This document shows, one piece after another, positions 38,105 to 46,585 of a stretch of 64,000 bases of DNA. The position numbers and the translations under genes were made by a program. Numbering within the stretch: position 1 is the stretch's first letter; each line of letters opens with the position of its first letter. The notes below the pieces were generated by a model. That model searched no databases, had not been told where the DNA came from, and was given only the letters and a program-made list of their open reading frames with translations. Source of the DNA: Pseudooceanicola spongiae (GTDB lineage Bacteria; Pseudomonadota; Alphaproteobacteria; Rhodobacterales; Rhodobacteraceae); the NCBI RefSeq assembly GCF_014899185.1, contig NZ_CP045201.1:3201501-3265500 (forward strand), in the 5' to 3' direction.

Positions 38105-38699
38105 CGCCGCCACTTTTGACCGCATTACCCAAGCTCTGAAGACGGCGCAGACGCCGTCTTCAGATTTCGACCTGAACAAGGATGCGCATCTGATTGCCGG
38201 GCTCAAGACGCGCCCCGCCGGTGTGCTTTGCGCGCTTCAGGAGGTGGAGGGCAGCCTGCAGGTGATCCTGACGGTGCGCTCGTCAGCCCTGAAGCACCAC
38301 CCGGGCCAGATCTCTTTCCCCGGAGGCAAGCAGGAGGACAGCGACGCCGATGTCGTGGCCGCCGCCCTGCGCGAAGCCCGCGAAGAAATCGGCCTGCCCT
38401 CCGATATTGTCGAGGTGCTGGGCTGCCTGCCTGCGCATCAGACCGTGACCTCGTTTCAGGTGACGCCGGTGATTGCCCGCATCCACGGCGACTTTATCGT
38501 TCGCCCCGAGCCCGGCGAGGTGGCCGAGGTGTTTCGCGTGCCGCTGGCGCATGTGCTGGATGCCAGCCGCTATTCGGTGCAGTCGCGCGCCTGGCGCGGC
38601 GAGATGCGGCATTATTTCACCGTACCCTACGGGCCCTACTACATCTGGGGTGCGACAGCGCGGATGCTGCGCGTACTGGCCGAGGCCGTCGGGCAATGA
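38094..38699 (+). CDS. CoA-pyrophosphatase-type Nudix hydrolase
   Basis: 201 residues. HHPGQISFPGGKQEDSD followed by AALREAREEIGLP carries the Nudix box together with the upstream SFPGG signature, which is typical of the NudL/CoA diphosphatase group (UPF0035). It probably cleaves CoA or related dinucleotides. ATG 38094 with GGAG close by is preferred to TTG 38079. It overlaps hslO by 11 bases and the following gene by 4 bases. Confidence 0.85.
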   Translation: MQADAATFDRITQALKTAQTPSSDFDLNKDAHLIAGLKTRPAGVLCALQEVEGSLQVILTVRSSALKHHPGQISFPGGKQEDSDADVVAAALREAREEIGLPSDIVEVLGCLPAHQTVTSFQVTPVIARIHGDFIVRPEPGEVAEVFRVPLAHVLDASRYSVQSRAWRGEMRHYFTVPYGPYYIWGATARMLRVLAEAVGQ

Positions 38700-39853
38700 C
38701 CCTGATCAGTGGGGAATGGCTGCGCCGTGAGGCGACACAGGCCGTTTGCGCAATGCTGACCGACGCCGGGTTTCAGGCCTATTTCGTTGGCGGCTGTGTG
38801 CGCGATGCGCTGATGGGTCTGCCGGTCGGCGATGTCGACATCTGCACCGACGCCCACCCCGAGAAGGTGCAGACCTTGGCGGAGGCCGCCGGGCTCAAGG
38901 CCATTCCCACCGGCATCGAGCATGGCACGATCACTGTCGTCTCTGGCGGCATCGCGCATGAGGTCACAACCTTTCGCCGCGATGTCGAGACCGACGGCCG
39001 CCATGCCGTCGTGGCGTTTTCGGAGTCGATCACGGAAGATGCGCGGCGGCGCGATTTCACGATGAATGCGCTTTATGCCGACCCAAAGGGGCAGGTTCTG
39101 GACCCGCTGGGCGGCATGGCTGATCTGCAGGCGCATCGACTGCGCTTTATCGAGGATGCGGATCTGCGGATCCGCGAGGATTACCTGAGAATCCTGCGGT
39201 TTTTCCGCTTTCATGCCCGCTTTGGCGACCCCCAGGCTGGGCTTGACCCCGATGCCCTCAGCGCGATTGCAATGAATGCCGAAGGGCTGGACACACTGTC
39301 GGCCGAACGTGTCGGTTCCGAGATGACGCGGCTGCTGGCCGTGCCGGACCCGGCCCCGGCAATGGCGGCGATGCAGAGGACCGGCGCGCTGATGCATGTG
39401 CTGCCCGGGGCCGAGTGTGCAGCGCTGGCACAGCTGATCCACGTGGAACGGCTGGCGGGGCTTTCCCCGGATTTTGTCGCGCGACTGGCGGCGATCGGTG
39501 GCGAGGACGTGGCAGAGCGGCTGCGTCTGTCGAAAAAAGAGGCAAGCAGGCTGGCGCTTTACCGCGCAGAGGTCGGCTCGGCACGCGGAGCGGGCGAGCT
39601 GGGGTATCGCCTTGGCCGTGACCCTGCGCAGCAAATTGTCGCGCTGCGCATCGCCATGCTGGAACTGCCCTTCGACGCCGCTATGTTCAGTCTGGCCGGG
39701 CATGGCGCGCAGCAGGTCCTGCCGGTCAGGGCGCAGGATCTGATGCCACAGTTTCAGGGCGCAGCCCTCGGGGCCGAGCTGAAAGCGATCGAGCAGCGTT
39801 GGATCGCGTCGGATTTCACGCTGGACCCTGCCGCCCTGCTGGGCAAACACTGA
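38696..39853 (+). CDS. Polynucleotide adenylyltransferase / CCA-adding enzyme family
   Basis: 385-residue class II nucleotidyltransferase. The catalytic head has YFVGGCVRDALMGLPVGDVDICTDA, with DVD as the metal-binding pair, and RRRDFTMNALY. RIREDYLRILRFFRFHARFG is the tRNA-binding neck. Members of this family are CCA-adding tRNA nucleotidyltransferases or poly(A) polymerases; in alphaproteobacteria lacking another copy it is normally the CCA enzyme, which is my inference. The ATG overlaps the Nudix stop by 4 bases. Confidence 0.88.
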   Translation: MTLISGEWLRREATQAVCAMLTDAGFQAYFVGGCVRDALMGLPVGDVDICTDAHPEKVQTLAEAAGLKAIPTGIEHGTITVVSGGIAHEVTTFRRDVETDGRHAVVAFSESITEDARRRDFTMNALYADPKGQVLDPLGGMADLQAHRLRFIEDADLRIREDYLRILRFFRFHARFGDPQAGLDPDALSAIAMNAEGLDTLSAERVGSEMTRLLAVPDPAPAMAAMQRTGALMHVLPGAECAALAQLIHVERLAGLSPDFVARLAAIGGEDVAERLRLSKKEASRLALYRAEVGSARGAGELGYRLGRDPAQQIVALRIAMLELPFDAAMFSLAGHGAQQVLPVRAQDLMPQFQGAALGAELKAIEQRWIASDFTLDPAALLGKH

Positions 39854-39934
39854 CGCCAAGGCACTTTCGGCGCGATCCCGGCGCGGCTGATGCTGTGGCA
39901 CTCGGCTGCCGTTAGGGCCGCAAGGAACGCGTTG

Positions 39935-41785
39935 ATGATACACCCCGAGAAGATGATTGATCCCTTCCTTGCGACGCAGAAGGCGCCGCCGCAGAGCCTG
40001 CTGAAGTTCCTTCGCTGGGCCTTGCAGGGCAGTGGCCATGCGATCCTGCTGGCCACGGTCTTTTCCGTCATTGCCGGCGGGATCGAAGCGGCGACCGCCT
40101 GGATCCTGGGCCGGGTGATCGACAGCGCCCAGACGAAGGGCCCGGAGGCATTCTTCAGCCTGACCAACCTGCCGCTGGTGATTTCGGCCGTGGCGTTCTT
40201 TCTGCTCGCGCGGCCGCTGTTCAACGGGCTGGCTTCGGGGATCAACGCGATCATCATCCAGCCGAACATCTTTGCGCTGGTGATGCAGCGGCTGAACCGC
40301 TGGACCATGGGCCAGTCGATCACCTATTTTGACAATGATTTCGCCGGGCGCATCGCTCAGAAACAGCTGCAGACGGCGCGCGCCTCGACCGAGGTGGTGG
40401 TGGAGATGATCAACGTCGTCGCCTTTGCGCTCGCGTCCGTCGTAGGGGCCGCGGCGCTGGTGATGGGGATCAATGGCTGGCTGGGCGTGATCTTGGTGCT
40501 GTGGATGATCGGGTATTGCCTGCTGATCCGCCTGTTCATTCCCAAGGTGCGCGGCCGGGCAGGGCGGCGCGCTGCGGCTCGGGCCATGGTCACGGGGCAG
40601 ATCGTCGATACGGTGACCAACGTCAAAACGGTCAAGCTGTTCGCCCATGCGGATCACGAGGAACGCGCCTCCATGGATGCTCTGTCGGGTTATCGCACGG
40701 CCGCGCTGGAGTTCGGCTATGTCTCGGCGTGGTTCAGGTTTTGCCTTCTGCTCATCGGGGGGCTGCTGCCGATCCTATTGGTTGGCGGCGCCCTGATCTT
40801 TTGGGCGCAGGGCACGGCTAGCGTGGGCGATATCGTGGCGGCAGGGGCGGTTTCGGTGCGGCTGGCGCAGATGACCGGCTGGGTCAGTTTCTCGCTGATG
40901 GGGATCTATGCCAATATCGGAGAGGTCGAGGACGGCATCCGGACGCTGGCCACCCCGATGCGGCTGCTGGATGAGCCGGGCGCGGGCGCCTTGTCGGTGC
41001 CGAATGGCGCCATCCGGTTCGAGGGCGTTTCCTTTGCCTATGGCCAGAAAAAAGGCGGCATCCGTGGCGTGGATCTGGAGATCGCGCCGGGCGAAAAAAT
41101 TGGCATCGTGGGGGCTTCGGGGGCAGGGAAATCGACGCTCGTGTCGTTGCTGCTGCGCCTCTACGACACCGAAGGCGGGCGTGTGCTGATCGACGGTCAG
41201 GACGTTGCGAAGGTGACGCAGGATTCGCTGCGCCGTCAGATCGCGCTGGTCACGCAGGATACGGCGATGTTCAACCGCTCCGCCCGGGAGAACATTCTGT
41301 ACGGCCGTCCGGATGCGAGCGATGCGGATCTGTTTGCGGCGGCGCGGCAGGCCGAGGCGGATCATTTCATTCGCGATCTGACAGATCTGCAGGGCAACGC
41401 TGGCTATGATGCGCGGCTCGGCGAGCGGGGCGTCAAGCTGTCGGGCGGGCAACGTCAGCGCATTGCTCTGGCGCGCGCCATCCTGAAGGACGCACCGATC
41501 CTGGTTCTGGACGAGGCGACCAGCGCGCTGGACAGTGAGGTCGAGGCGCAGATCCAGCTGGCTCTGGAGCGTGTGATGCAAGGCAAGACGGTGCTGGCGA
41601 TTGCGCACCGTCTGTCGACGATCGCCCATATGGACCGGATCGCGGTATTGGAGGCAGGACAGATCGTCGAGCTGGGCAGCCACGATGAACTGCTGGCGCG
41701 CGACGGCGTTTATGCGCGCTACTGGGCGCGCCAGTCTGGCGGCTTCCTCAACCTCGACCAGGATGATGGCACGGGTGCCGAATAG
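39935..41785 (+). CDS. ABC exporter with fused transmembrane and ATPase domains
   Basis: 616 residues. The N-terminal membrane domain (about 35-330) holds six hydrophobic segments (for example AFALASVVGAAALVMGINGW and LLLIGGLLPILLVGGALIF). The C-terminal ATPase has Walker A GASGAGKST, signature LSGGQRQR and Walker B LVLDEATSALD. This is a half-transporter of the MsbA/Atm1 type, but the substrate is not predictable. ATG 39935 follows AAGGA by 9 bases; ATG 39953 and 39890 are alternatives. It precedes an RNA methyltransferase gene. Confidence 0.87.
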   Translation: MIHPEKMIDPFLATQKAPPQSLLKFLRWALQGSGHAILLATVFSVIAGGIEAATAWILGRVIDSAQTKGPEAFFSLTNLPLVISAVAFFLLARPLFNGLASGINAIIIQPNIFALVMQRLNRWTMGQSITYFDNDFAGRIAQKQLQTARASTEVVVEMINVVAFALASVVGAAALVMGINGWLGVILVLWMIGYCLLIRLFIPKVRGRAGRRAAARAMVTGQIVDTVTNVKTVKLFAHADHEERASMDALSGYRTAALEFGYVSAWFRFCLLLIGGLLPILLVGGALIFWAQGTASVGDIVAAGAVSVRLAQMTGWVSFSLMGIYANIGEVEDGIRTLATPMRLLDEPGAGALSVPNGAIRFEGVSFAYGQKKGGIRGVDLEIAPGEKIGIVGASGAGKSTLVSLLLRLYDTEGGRVLIDGQDVAKVTQDSLRRQIALVTQDTAMFNRSARENILYGRPDASDADLFAAARQAEADHFIRDLTDLQGNAGYDARLGERGVKLSGGQRQRIALARAILKDAPILVLDEATSALDSEVEAQIQLALERVMQGKTVLAIAHRLSTIAHMDRIAVLEAGQIVELGSHDELLARDGVYARYWARQSGGFLNLDQDDGTGAE

Positions 41786-41824
41786 GGCTTTGCCGGAAAG
41801 ACGCGCTGCGATAGAGGGGCGGCC

Positions 41825-43042
41825 ATGAACACATATGACATCCAGAGACTGGGCCATCATGGCGATGGCGTTGCCGAGGGGCCGATCTTTGCCCCGATGA
41901 CCCTGCCGGGCGAGACCGTGAGCGGCGTTCTGTCCGGTCAGCGGCTTGAGAACGTCAAGATCATCACGCCGTCGGTGGAACGCGTTGCCGCCCCATGCCG
42001 GCACTTCAAATCCTGCGGTGGCTGCGCGGTGCAGCACGCGGGCGAAGGCTTTGTGGCGACCTGGAAGCGCGGCATTGTCGAGACGGCTCTGCAGGCGCAG
42101 GGGATCGACGCGACGTTTCTGGAGGTCATCACGTCGCCCGCGCAGTCGCGGCGGCGTGCGTCCCTGTCGGCGCGGCGCACCAAGGGCGGGGCGATTGCCG
42201 GGTTCCATGGCCGTGCTTCGGGTGCGATTGTCGAGGTTGTCGATTGCAAGCTGCTGCATCCCGATCTGATGCGGGCGTTGCCGGTGGCTGAGGCGCTGGC
42301 GATTGCCGGGGCCGGCCGCAAGGGCGAGCTTTCGGTGCAGGCGACGCTGTCGGAGGGCGGGCTGGATGTCTCTGTCACCGGCGGCAAGCCGCTGGACGAG
42401 GCGCTGCGTCTGAAGCTGAGCGAAGAGGCCCAGCAGCTGGGTTTGGCGCGTCTGGCGTGGGAGGGCGAGGTTGTCGTCACCCGTCAGTCGCCGGTGCAAC
42501 GTTTCGGCCGGACGCAGGTCGTGCCGCCTCCCGGTGCCTTCCTGCAGGCGACAGCCCATGGCGAGGCGACGCTGCGTGACGCCGTGATGCGAATCACCAA
42601 GGGGGCCAAGTCGGTCGCCGATCTGTTTGCCGGCTGCGGCACCTTCGCGCTGCCCCTGTCCGAACATGTGGATGTTCTGGCAGTTGAGGGGGATCGCGCC
42701 ATGACCGAGGCGATGGAGCAGGGCTGGCGGCGTGCCGGTGGTCTGCACCGGCTGCGGCCCATGGTGCGCGATCTTTTCCGCGATCCACTGGTGCCCGAGG
42801 ACTTCAAGGGGATCGACGCTGTGGTCATCGACCCGCCGCGTGCGGGTGCCGAGGCCCAGACGCGGCAGCTCGCCGAGGCCCGCGTGCCGGTCATTGCCGC
42901 CGTGTCTTGCAACCCCGGCACCTTCGCCCGTGACGCCCGCCTACTGATCGAGGCGGGCTATCGCATGGGCCCGGTTCAGGTCGTCGATCAGTTCCGCTGG
43001 TCGTCCCATGTCGAGCTCGTGACCGACTTTTCGCTCAACTAA
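41825..43042 (+). CDS. RNA m5U methyltransferase of the RlmD/TrmA family
   Basis: 405 residues. An N-terminal TRAM-like domain (IQRLGHHGDGVAEGPIFAP) precedes a probable 4Fe-4S site, C58, C64, C67 and C141. The SAM domain has DLFAGCGTFALPLSE and DPPRAG, and AAVSCNPGTFARD supplies the catalytic cysteine. These features fit the 23S rRNA m5U methyltransferases. Which uridine is modified is unknown. It stands alone behind the ABC exporter (39-base gap). Confidence 0.85.
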   Translation: MNTYDIQRLGHHGDGVAEGPIFAPMTLPGETVSGVLSGQRLENVKIITPSVERVAAPCRHFKSCGGCAVQHAGEGFVATWKRGIVETALQAQGIDATFLEVITSPAQSRRRASLSARRTKGGAIAGFHGRASGAIVEVVDCKLLHPDLMRALPVAEALAIAGAGRKGELSVQATLSEGGLDVSVTGGKPLDEALRLKLSEEAQQLGLARLAWEGEVVVTRQSPVQRFGRTQVVPPPGAFLQATAHGEATLRDAVMRITKGAKSVADLFAGCGTFALPLSEHVDVLAVEGDRAMTEAMEQGWRRAGGLHRLRPMVRDLFRDPLVPEDFKGIDAVVIDPPRAGAEAQTRQLAEARVPVIAAVSCNPGTFARDARLLIEAGYRMGPVQVVDQFRWSSHVELVTDFSLN

Positions 43043-43130
43043 TCGTGAGGGCGACATTGCCTCTTCTGCGAAAAGCCGGGTTTTGATAGGATGCCTCTCA
43101 GAGCATCAATCAAAAAAAGATCGAAAAACG

Positions 43131-43619
43131 ATGATACGGGCAGTATTGATCCTGGTCCTGGCGTTTGCCGCGGCTGGGTGTTCTTCTAAGTTTCAAACGT
43201 ATGACGGGCCGCAAGTCACCCGGATACATGTCTTCAAAGAGGACCGTCGCATGTACCTCATGCACGGGCCGCAGGTGTTGAAGGCCTATGACATCGGGCT
43301 GGGGTTCGCCCCGGTCGGAACCAAGCAGTTCAGCGGTGATGGCAAGACGCCCGAGGGCGACTATTACATCGACCGTCGCAACCCAAACTCCGCTTTCCAC
43401 CTGTCGGTCGGGATTTCCTACCCCAAACCTGATCAGGTGGCCTTTGCCGAGACGATTGGCAAAACTGCGGGGGGCGACATCTTTATCCATGGCGGGCCGC
43501 GCAACTATCGCAACGCGCCAAGGGATTGGACGGCCGGCTGCATCGCAGTCACCGACGAAGAGGTCGAAGAGATTTACGCCATGGTCGGGGATGGCACGCC
43601 AATCTCGATACACCCCTGA
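43131..43619 (+). CDS. YkuD-type L,D-transpeptidase lipoprotein
   Basis: 162 residues. A lipobox (AAAGC, C17) after the hydrophobic stretch MIRAVLILVLAFA predicts an outer- or inner-membrane lipoprotein. The catalytic domain has HGGPRNYR (H120) and TAGCIAV (C137), the YafK-type variant of L,D-transpeptidase active site, so it may cleave or crosslink peptidoglycan stem peptides. ATG 43131 was chosen because MIRAVLIL begins a good signal; the frame's extension to 43083 does not. A terminator at 43642-43673 follows. Confidence 0.85.
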   Translation: MIRAVLILVLAFAAAGCSSKFQTYDGPQVTRIHVFKEDRRMYLMHGPQVLKAYDIGLGFAPVGTKQFSGDGKTPEGDYYIDRRNPNSAFHLSVGISYPKPDQVAFAETIGKTAGGDIFIHGGPRNYRNAPRDWTAGCIAVTDEEVEEIYAMVGDGTPISIHP

Positions 43620-43641
43620 CGTTTTGGCATTTGAGGCATTG

Positions 43642-43673
43642 AAAAAGGGCGGCCCCGCGGGGTCGCCCTTTTT
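43642..43673. terminator. Bidirectional intrinsic terminator
   Basis: AAAAA GGGCGGCCCC / GGGGTCGCCC TTTTT: a 10-bp stem with A- and T-tracts on both sides, one G-T wobble and a 2-base loop. It lies between the convergent transpeptidase gene (ending 43619) and the CAP lipoprotein gene (ending 43701 on the other strand) and can serve both. Confidence 0.85.
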
Positions 43674-43700
43674 CGTTCATTTCCGATGGGGTGCGCTGGC

Positions 43701-44255
43701 TCAGTTCGAGGCCAGATAGGCGGGCTGACCTGCCTGACGGCTGCCGAGGATCATCGTCCACCAGATCTTGCCGTTGCCCTCCTGGTACCAGGCAAAGCCC
43801 AGATCCGTGGCGCGTTTGTCCAGGATCACGCGGCGGGTGTCGTCTTCGTCCATCCAGGCCGAGAGGGTTTCGATCTCGGTCTCGAAGGTCTCGGAAATGT
43901 TCTCGCCAATCAGGTTGCCGCGGTAGCCGACGCGCTGCACCCGATCAAGCGGCGAAGACCCGTCGGACCCGAAATGCCAAGGGCGGTTCTGGTTGGCCAT
44001 GTCGCGCGAATGGGTCGCAGCGGCTGCGGTCAGTGCCGAATCAAGGACCAGAGGTTGGGCGCCGGAAGCAGAGCGCAGCGTGTTCACGGAATCCAGCATC
44101 TCATAGGGAATGCGGTTTTTACCGTCCGAGGGGATGCGGTAAAGTTTGGGCAGGGGTTTCCCGTCCGCAGCAAGCCGCGGCGGCTCAGATCCCGGCATTG
44201 TGGCGCAGCCAGAAAGTGCCAGAAGAGCCGATACGAGAAGAATTGTAATGCGCAT
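43701..44255 (-). CDS. CAP-domain (SCP/YkwD-like) lipoprotein
   Basis: 184 residues. Lipobox LSGC (C17) after MRITILLVSALLA predicts a lipoprotein. The CAP domain shows LNSVNTLRSASGAQPL-like LDSVNTLRSASGAQPLVLD, THSRDMANQNRPWHFGSDG, NLIGENISE and WMDEDDTRRVILD, with the usual histidine and glutamate residues. Function of bacterial CAP proteins is not established. It is flanked by two transpeptidase genes, so an envelope role is plausible. Divergent from the next gene. Confidence 0.85.
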   Translation of the reverse strand: MRITILLVSALLALSGCATMPGSEPPRLAADGKPLPKLYRIPSDGKNRIPYEMLDSVNTLRSASGAQPLVLDSALTAAAATHSRDMANQNRPWHFGSDGSSPLDRVQRVGYRGNLIGENISETFETEIETLSAWMDEDDTRRVILDKRATDLGFAWYQEGNGKIWWTMILGSRQAGQPAYLASN

Positions 44256-44357
44256 ATTCGTCCTGCCGTTTAGGAGAGCTATCTAACCGCTTATCGCGGC
44301 CCTTGATCTGTAGCAAACGCACAACGATGTGAAGTGGTTCACTGACACTTGTTTGAT

Positions 44358-44386
44358 TTGCGACTGAGGCATCTGCGCCATACAAT
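44358..44386 (+). promoter_or_regulatory. Candidate promoter of the Tat-dependent transpeptidase gene
   Basis: TTGCGA (44358-44363), a 17-base spacer and TACAAT (44381-44386). The same TTGCGA -35 hexamer with 17-base spacer occurs before rimP (51595). Transcription would start about 30 bases before the ATG at 44425. Confidence 0.5.
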
Positions 44387-44424
44387 CGTTACAAAATTCC
44401 GATGCGACGGACACGGAGACAAAA

Positions 44425-45045
44425 ATGAGCATCCCCACCGACACCAAACAGTCACGCCGCGCGTTCCTCGCGACCGGCGCAGTATTCCTTGCAACCCCCG
44501 CGTTGTCGCAGAGCCAGTCTGCAACTTACGCGGCTCCTTTCGCAAATTCCACAGAAGTCGAACGCGACCCGACTGAGTCGACCCGCCGGAACGTCTCGTC
44601 GTTCCGCGCGCTCGACTGGGAGCCGTACTTCAACAACACCGTTAACGGTGCGATCCTGGTGGATATTGATTCGCGCGCGCTGCACTACTGGTCTGAAGAC
44701 CGCAGCATCTACAAACTGTACCCGACGTCGGTTCCGGTCACGGATGACCTGACGCGGCGGGGCAGCACAAGCGTGACGCGCAAGGTCGAGAACCCGTCCT
44801 GGGCCCCAACCCCTGCGATGAAAGTGCGCAACCCCGAATGGCCTGAATTTGTCGGCCCCGGCCCGGATAACCCACTGGGAACACGCGCACTTTATCTGAG
44901 CTGGACCTACTACCGGATCCACGGCACCCACGACACGCGTAAAATTGGCCGTCGTTCGTCCAATGGCTGCATCGGTTTGTACAACGAACACATCGAAGAG
45001 CTGTATGAACTGGCCAAAGTGGGCACCCAAGTGTTGCTTATTTGA
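44425..45045 (+). CDS. Tat-exported L,D-transpeptidase
   Basis: 206 residues. The N-terminus QSRRAFLATGAVFLATPAL carries a twin-arginine signal (SRRAF), implying export of a folded protein to the periplasm. The YkuD domain has YRIHGTHD (H166) and SSNGCIGLYN (C182), so the active site is complete; glycine follows CI where arginine is common in other families. The protein should act on peptidoglycan crosslinks. The start is fixed by the Tat motif; upstream sequence has a good promoter (44358-44386). Confidence 0.88.
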   Translation: MSIPTDTKQSRRAFLATGAVFLATPALSQSQSATYAAPFANSTEVERDPTESTRRNVSSFRALDWEPYFNNTVNGAILVDIDSRALHYWSEDRSIYKLYPTSVPVTDDLTRRGSTSVTRKVENPSWAPTPAMKVRNPEWPEFVGPGPDNPLGTRALYLSWTYYRIHGTHDTRKIGRRSSNGCIGLYNEHIEELYELAKVGTQVLLI

Positions 45046-45086
45046 CGACATTTCCCTGTGGCCGTGAGAGCTTACGCATCTTCCAA

Positions 45087-45116
45087 TTGCAATGGTATGT
45101 GCGTCCCGCTTATGAC
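45087..45116 (+). promoter_or_regulatory. Weak promoter candidate for the 60-residue peptide gene
   Basis: TTGCAA (45087-45092), 18-base spacer and TATGAC (45111-45116). Four of six -10 positions match. The TATGAC hexamer is also that of the maeB promoter. Confidence 0.3.
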
Positions 45117-45191
45117 GGAATCACGAGGTAAGTCTTGGGTGCTTGCTGTGGTAACTTTCGTTCACTGCGCAGGCCTTTTCTGGAGGTTAAC

Positions 45192-45374
45192 ATGAAAAAA
45201 TTCGTACTCGCCGCTACTCTGGCAGCTGCTGCTACAACCGCGACTGCTGGCTCCTACGCCGAGCCGGTCATCGAAGCACCGGTCATCGTAGAAGAAACCA
45301 CCAGCTCGTCGACCGGCATCGTTCTGCCGCTCATCCTGCTGGCAGTGGTTGCTGCTGCTGTCGCCGCCAACTAA
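45192..45374 (+). CDS. Small secreted or membrane peptide (60 residues)
   Basis: MKKFVLAATLAAAATTATAG is a clear signal peptide, followed by an acidic/proline stretch (YAEPVIEAPVIVEE), a serine-threonine linker and a second hydrophobic segment (GIVLPLILLAVVAAAVAAN) ending at the C-terminus. The mature product would be a tail-anchored peptide of about 40 residues. TGGAGG lies 5 bases before ATG 45192. A strong terminator follows 25 bases later. No family is recognised. Similar signal-plus-tail-helix peptides are common in Rhodobacterales but uncharacterised. Confidence 0.8.
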   Translation: MKKFVLAATLAAAATTATAGSYAEPVIEAPVIVEETTSSSTGIVLPLILLAVVAAAVAAN

Positions 45375-45399
45375 TCGGCGCACGACATCAAATAGAAAA

Positions 45400-45429
45400 G
45401 GCGGTGAAGCAATTCACCGCCTTTTTTTT
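45400..45429. terminator. Terminator between the 60-residue peptide gene and hemH (bidirectional)
   Basis: Perfect 9-bp stem GGCGGTGAA / TTCACCGCC with loop GCAA, then eight T (45422-45429) on the plus strand; on the minus strand it is followed by TTTTC. It ends the small-peptide gene and probably the minus-strand hemH (stop at 45452) too. Confidence 0.88.
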
Positions 45430-45451
45430 GTTCTGAAGGTGGGGAGGCTGG

Positions 45452-46498
45452 TTACAGCCAGCCCGCCAGGTTCGCCTCGATTCGTCCCATGAGGGCGCCG
45501 ATGTGGGCATCGTCATCGTTCAGGCACGGGATGTAGGTGAAGCTTTCACCGCCTGCGTGCTCAAAACTTTCGCGAATCTCCTCGTTGATTTCTTCCAGAG
45601 TTTCGATGCAATCGGCGGAAAATGCCGGCGCGATGACGGCGATTTTCTTTTTGCCAGCCTCGGCCAGTGCCGCCACATGCTTGACAGTGTAGGGCTGCAG
45701 CCATTTCTCGGGGCCGAATTTCGACTGGAAGGTCGTGGTGATCTTGTCATCCGCCCAGCCCAGCCGCTCTTTCAGCAGGCGCGTCGTCTTCACGCACTGG
45801 CAGTGGTAAGGATCGCCCTGCGTCAGATAGCGGAACGGCAGCCCGTGGTAGGAGCAGACGAGGATATCCGGCTTGGTTTCCAGCTTGTCATAGGCGCGCT
45901 CAACTGACTGGGCGAGGGCGTCGATATAGGCGGTGTCGCTGAAATAGGGGGGCAGGGTCCGGCTGGCGGGTTGCCAGGTTTCGTCCATCAGCGCACGGAA
46001 AAACTGGTCGTTGGCCGTGGCGACGGTGGCGCCCGCGTATTGCGGATAAAGCGGGCAGAACAGGATCTTGGTGCACCCCGCCGCGACCATCTCGCGGACC
46101 TTGGACTTGGTTGAGGGGTTGCCGTAGCGCATGCAGAAATCGACCATCACATTGGCGCCGTAGCGCTGCGCCAGCGCGGCCTGAAGCTTGACCGTCTGCT
46201 GACGTGTGATGGTCAGAAGCGGGCTCTCATCCGCCTCGTTGTTCCAGATCGAGCGGTAGGCCTTGCCGGATTTCGACGGGCGGATCGTCAGGATGATGCC
46301 CTGCAGGATCGGCTGCCATTTCCAGGCGGGATAGTCGATGACGCGGCGGTCCGAGAGGAATTCGGACAGATAGCGGCGCATCGACCAGTAGTCGGTGCCA
46401 TCGGGCGTGCCGAGGTTGGCCAGAAGAATGCCGACCTTTTCGCGCGGGATGGCAGGGTGATCGGCTGCGGCATGGGTCGGTCGGGTCGCGTCGGTCAT
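45452..46498 (-). CDS. hemH: Ferrochelatase
   Basis: Inserts Fe2+ into protoporphyrin IX, the last step of haem synthesis; 348 residues. The N-terminal VGILLANLGTPDGTDYWSMRRYL, VDFCMRYGNPSTKSKV and CSYHGLPFRYL with the catalytic histidine and APAFSADCIETLEEI are typical. ATG 46498 follows AGGAG by 7 bases; the frame's longer upstream part (to 46564) is not supported. It has its own promoter presumably in 46499-46585. hemJ lies at 12.5 kb and hemW at 20 kb. Confidence 0.96.
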   Translation of the reverse strand: MTDATRPTHAAADHPAIPREKVGILLANLGTPDGTDYWSMRRYLSEFLSDRRVIDYPAWKWQPILQGIILTIRPSKSGKAYRSIWNNEADESPLLTITRQQTVKLQAALAQRYGANVMVDFCMRYGNPSTKSKVREMVAAGCTKILFCPLYPQYAGATVATANDQFFRALMDETWQPASRTLPPYFSDTAYIDALAQSVERAYDKLETKPDILVCSYHGLPFRYLTQGDPYHCQCVKTTRLLKERLGWADDKITTTFQSKFGPEKWLQPYTVKHVAALAEAGKKKIAVIAPAFSADCIETLEEINEEIRESFEHAGGESFTYIPCLNDDDAHIGALMGRIEANLAGWL

Positions 46499-46585
46499 GG
46501 TCGTCTCCTGCTGGGTCTTATCGCTGATAGAGGATGTGCCCCGGGGGTCAACATGGGACGCCATGCCTGTGACGATGGGTCCGCG

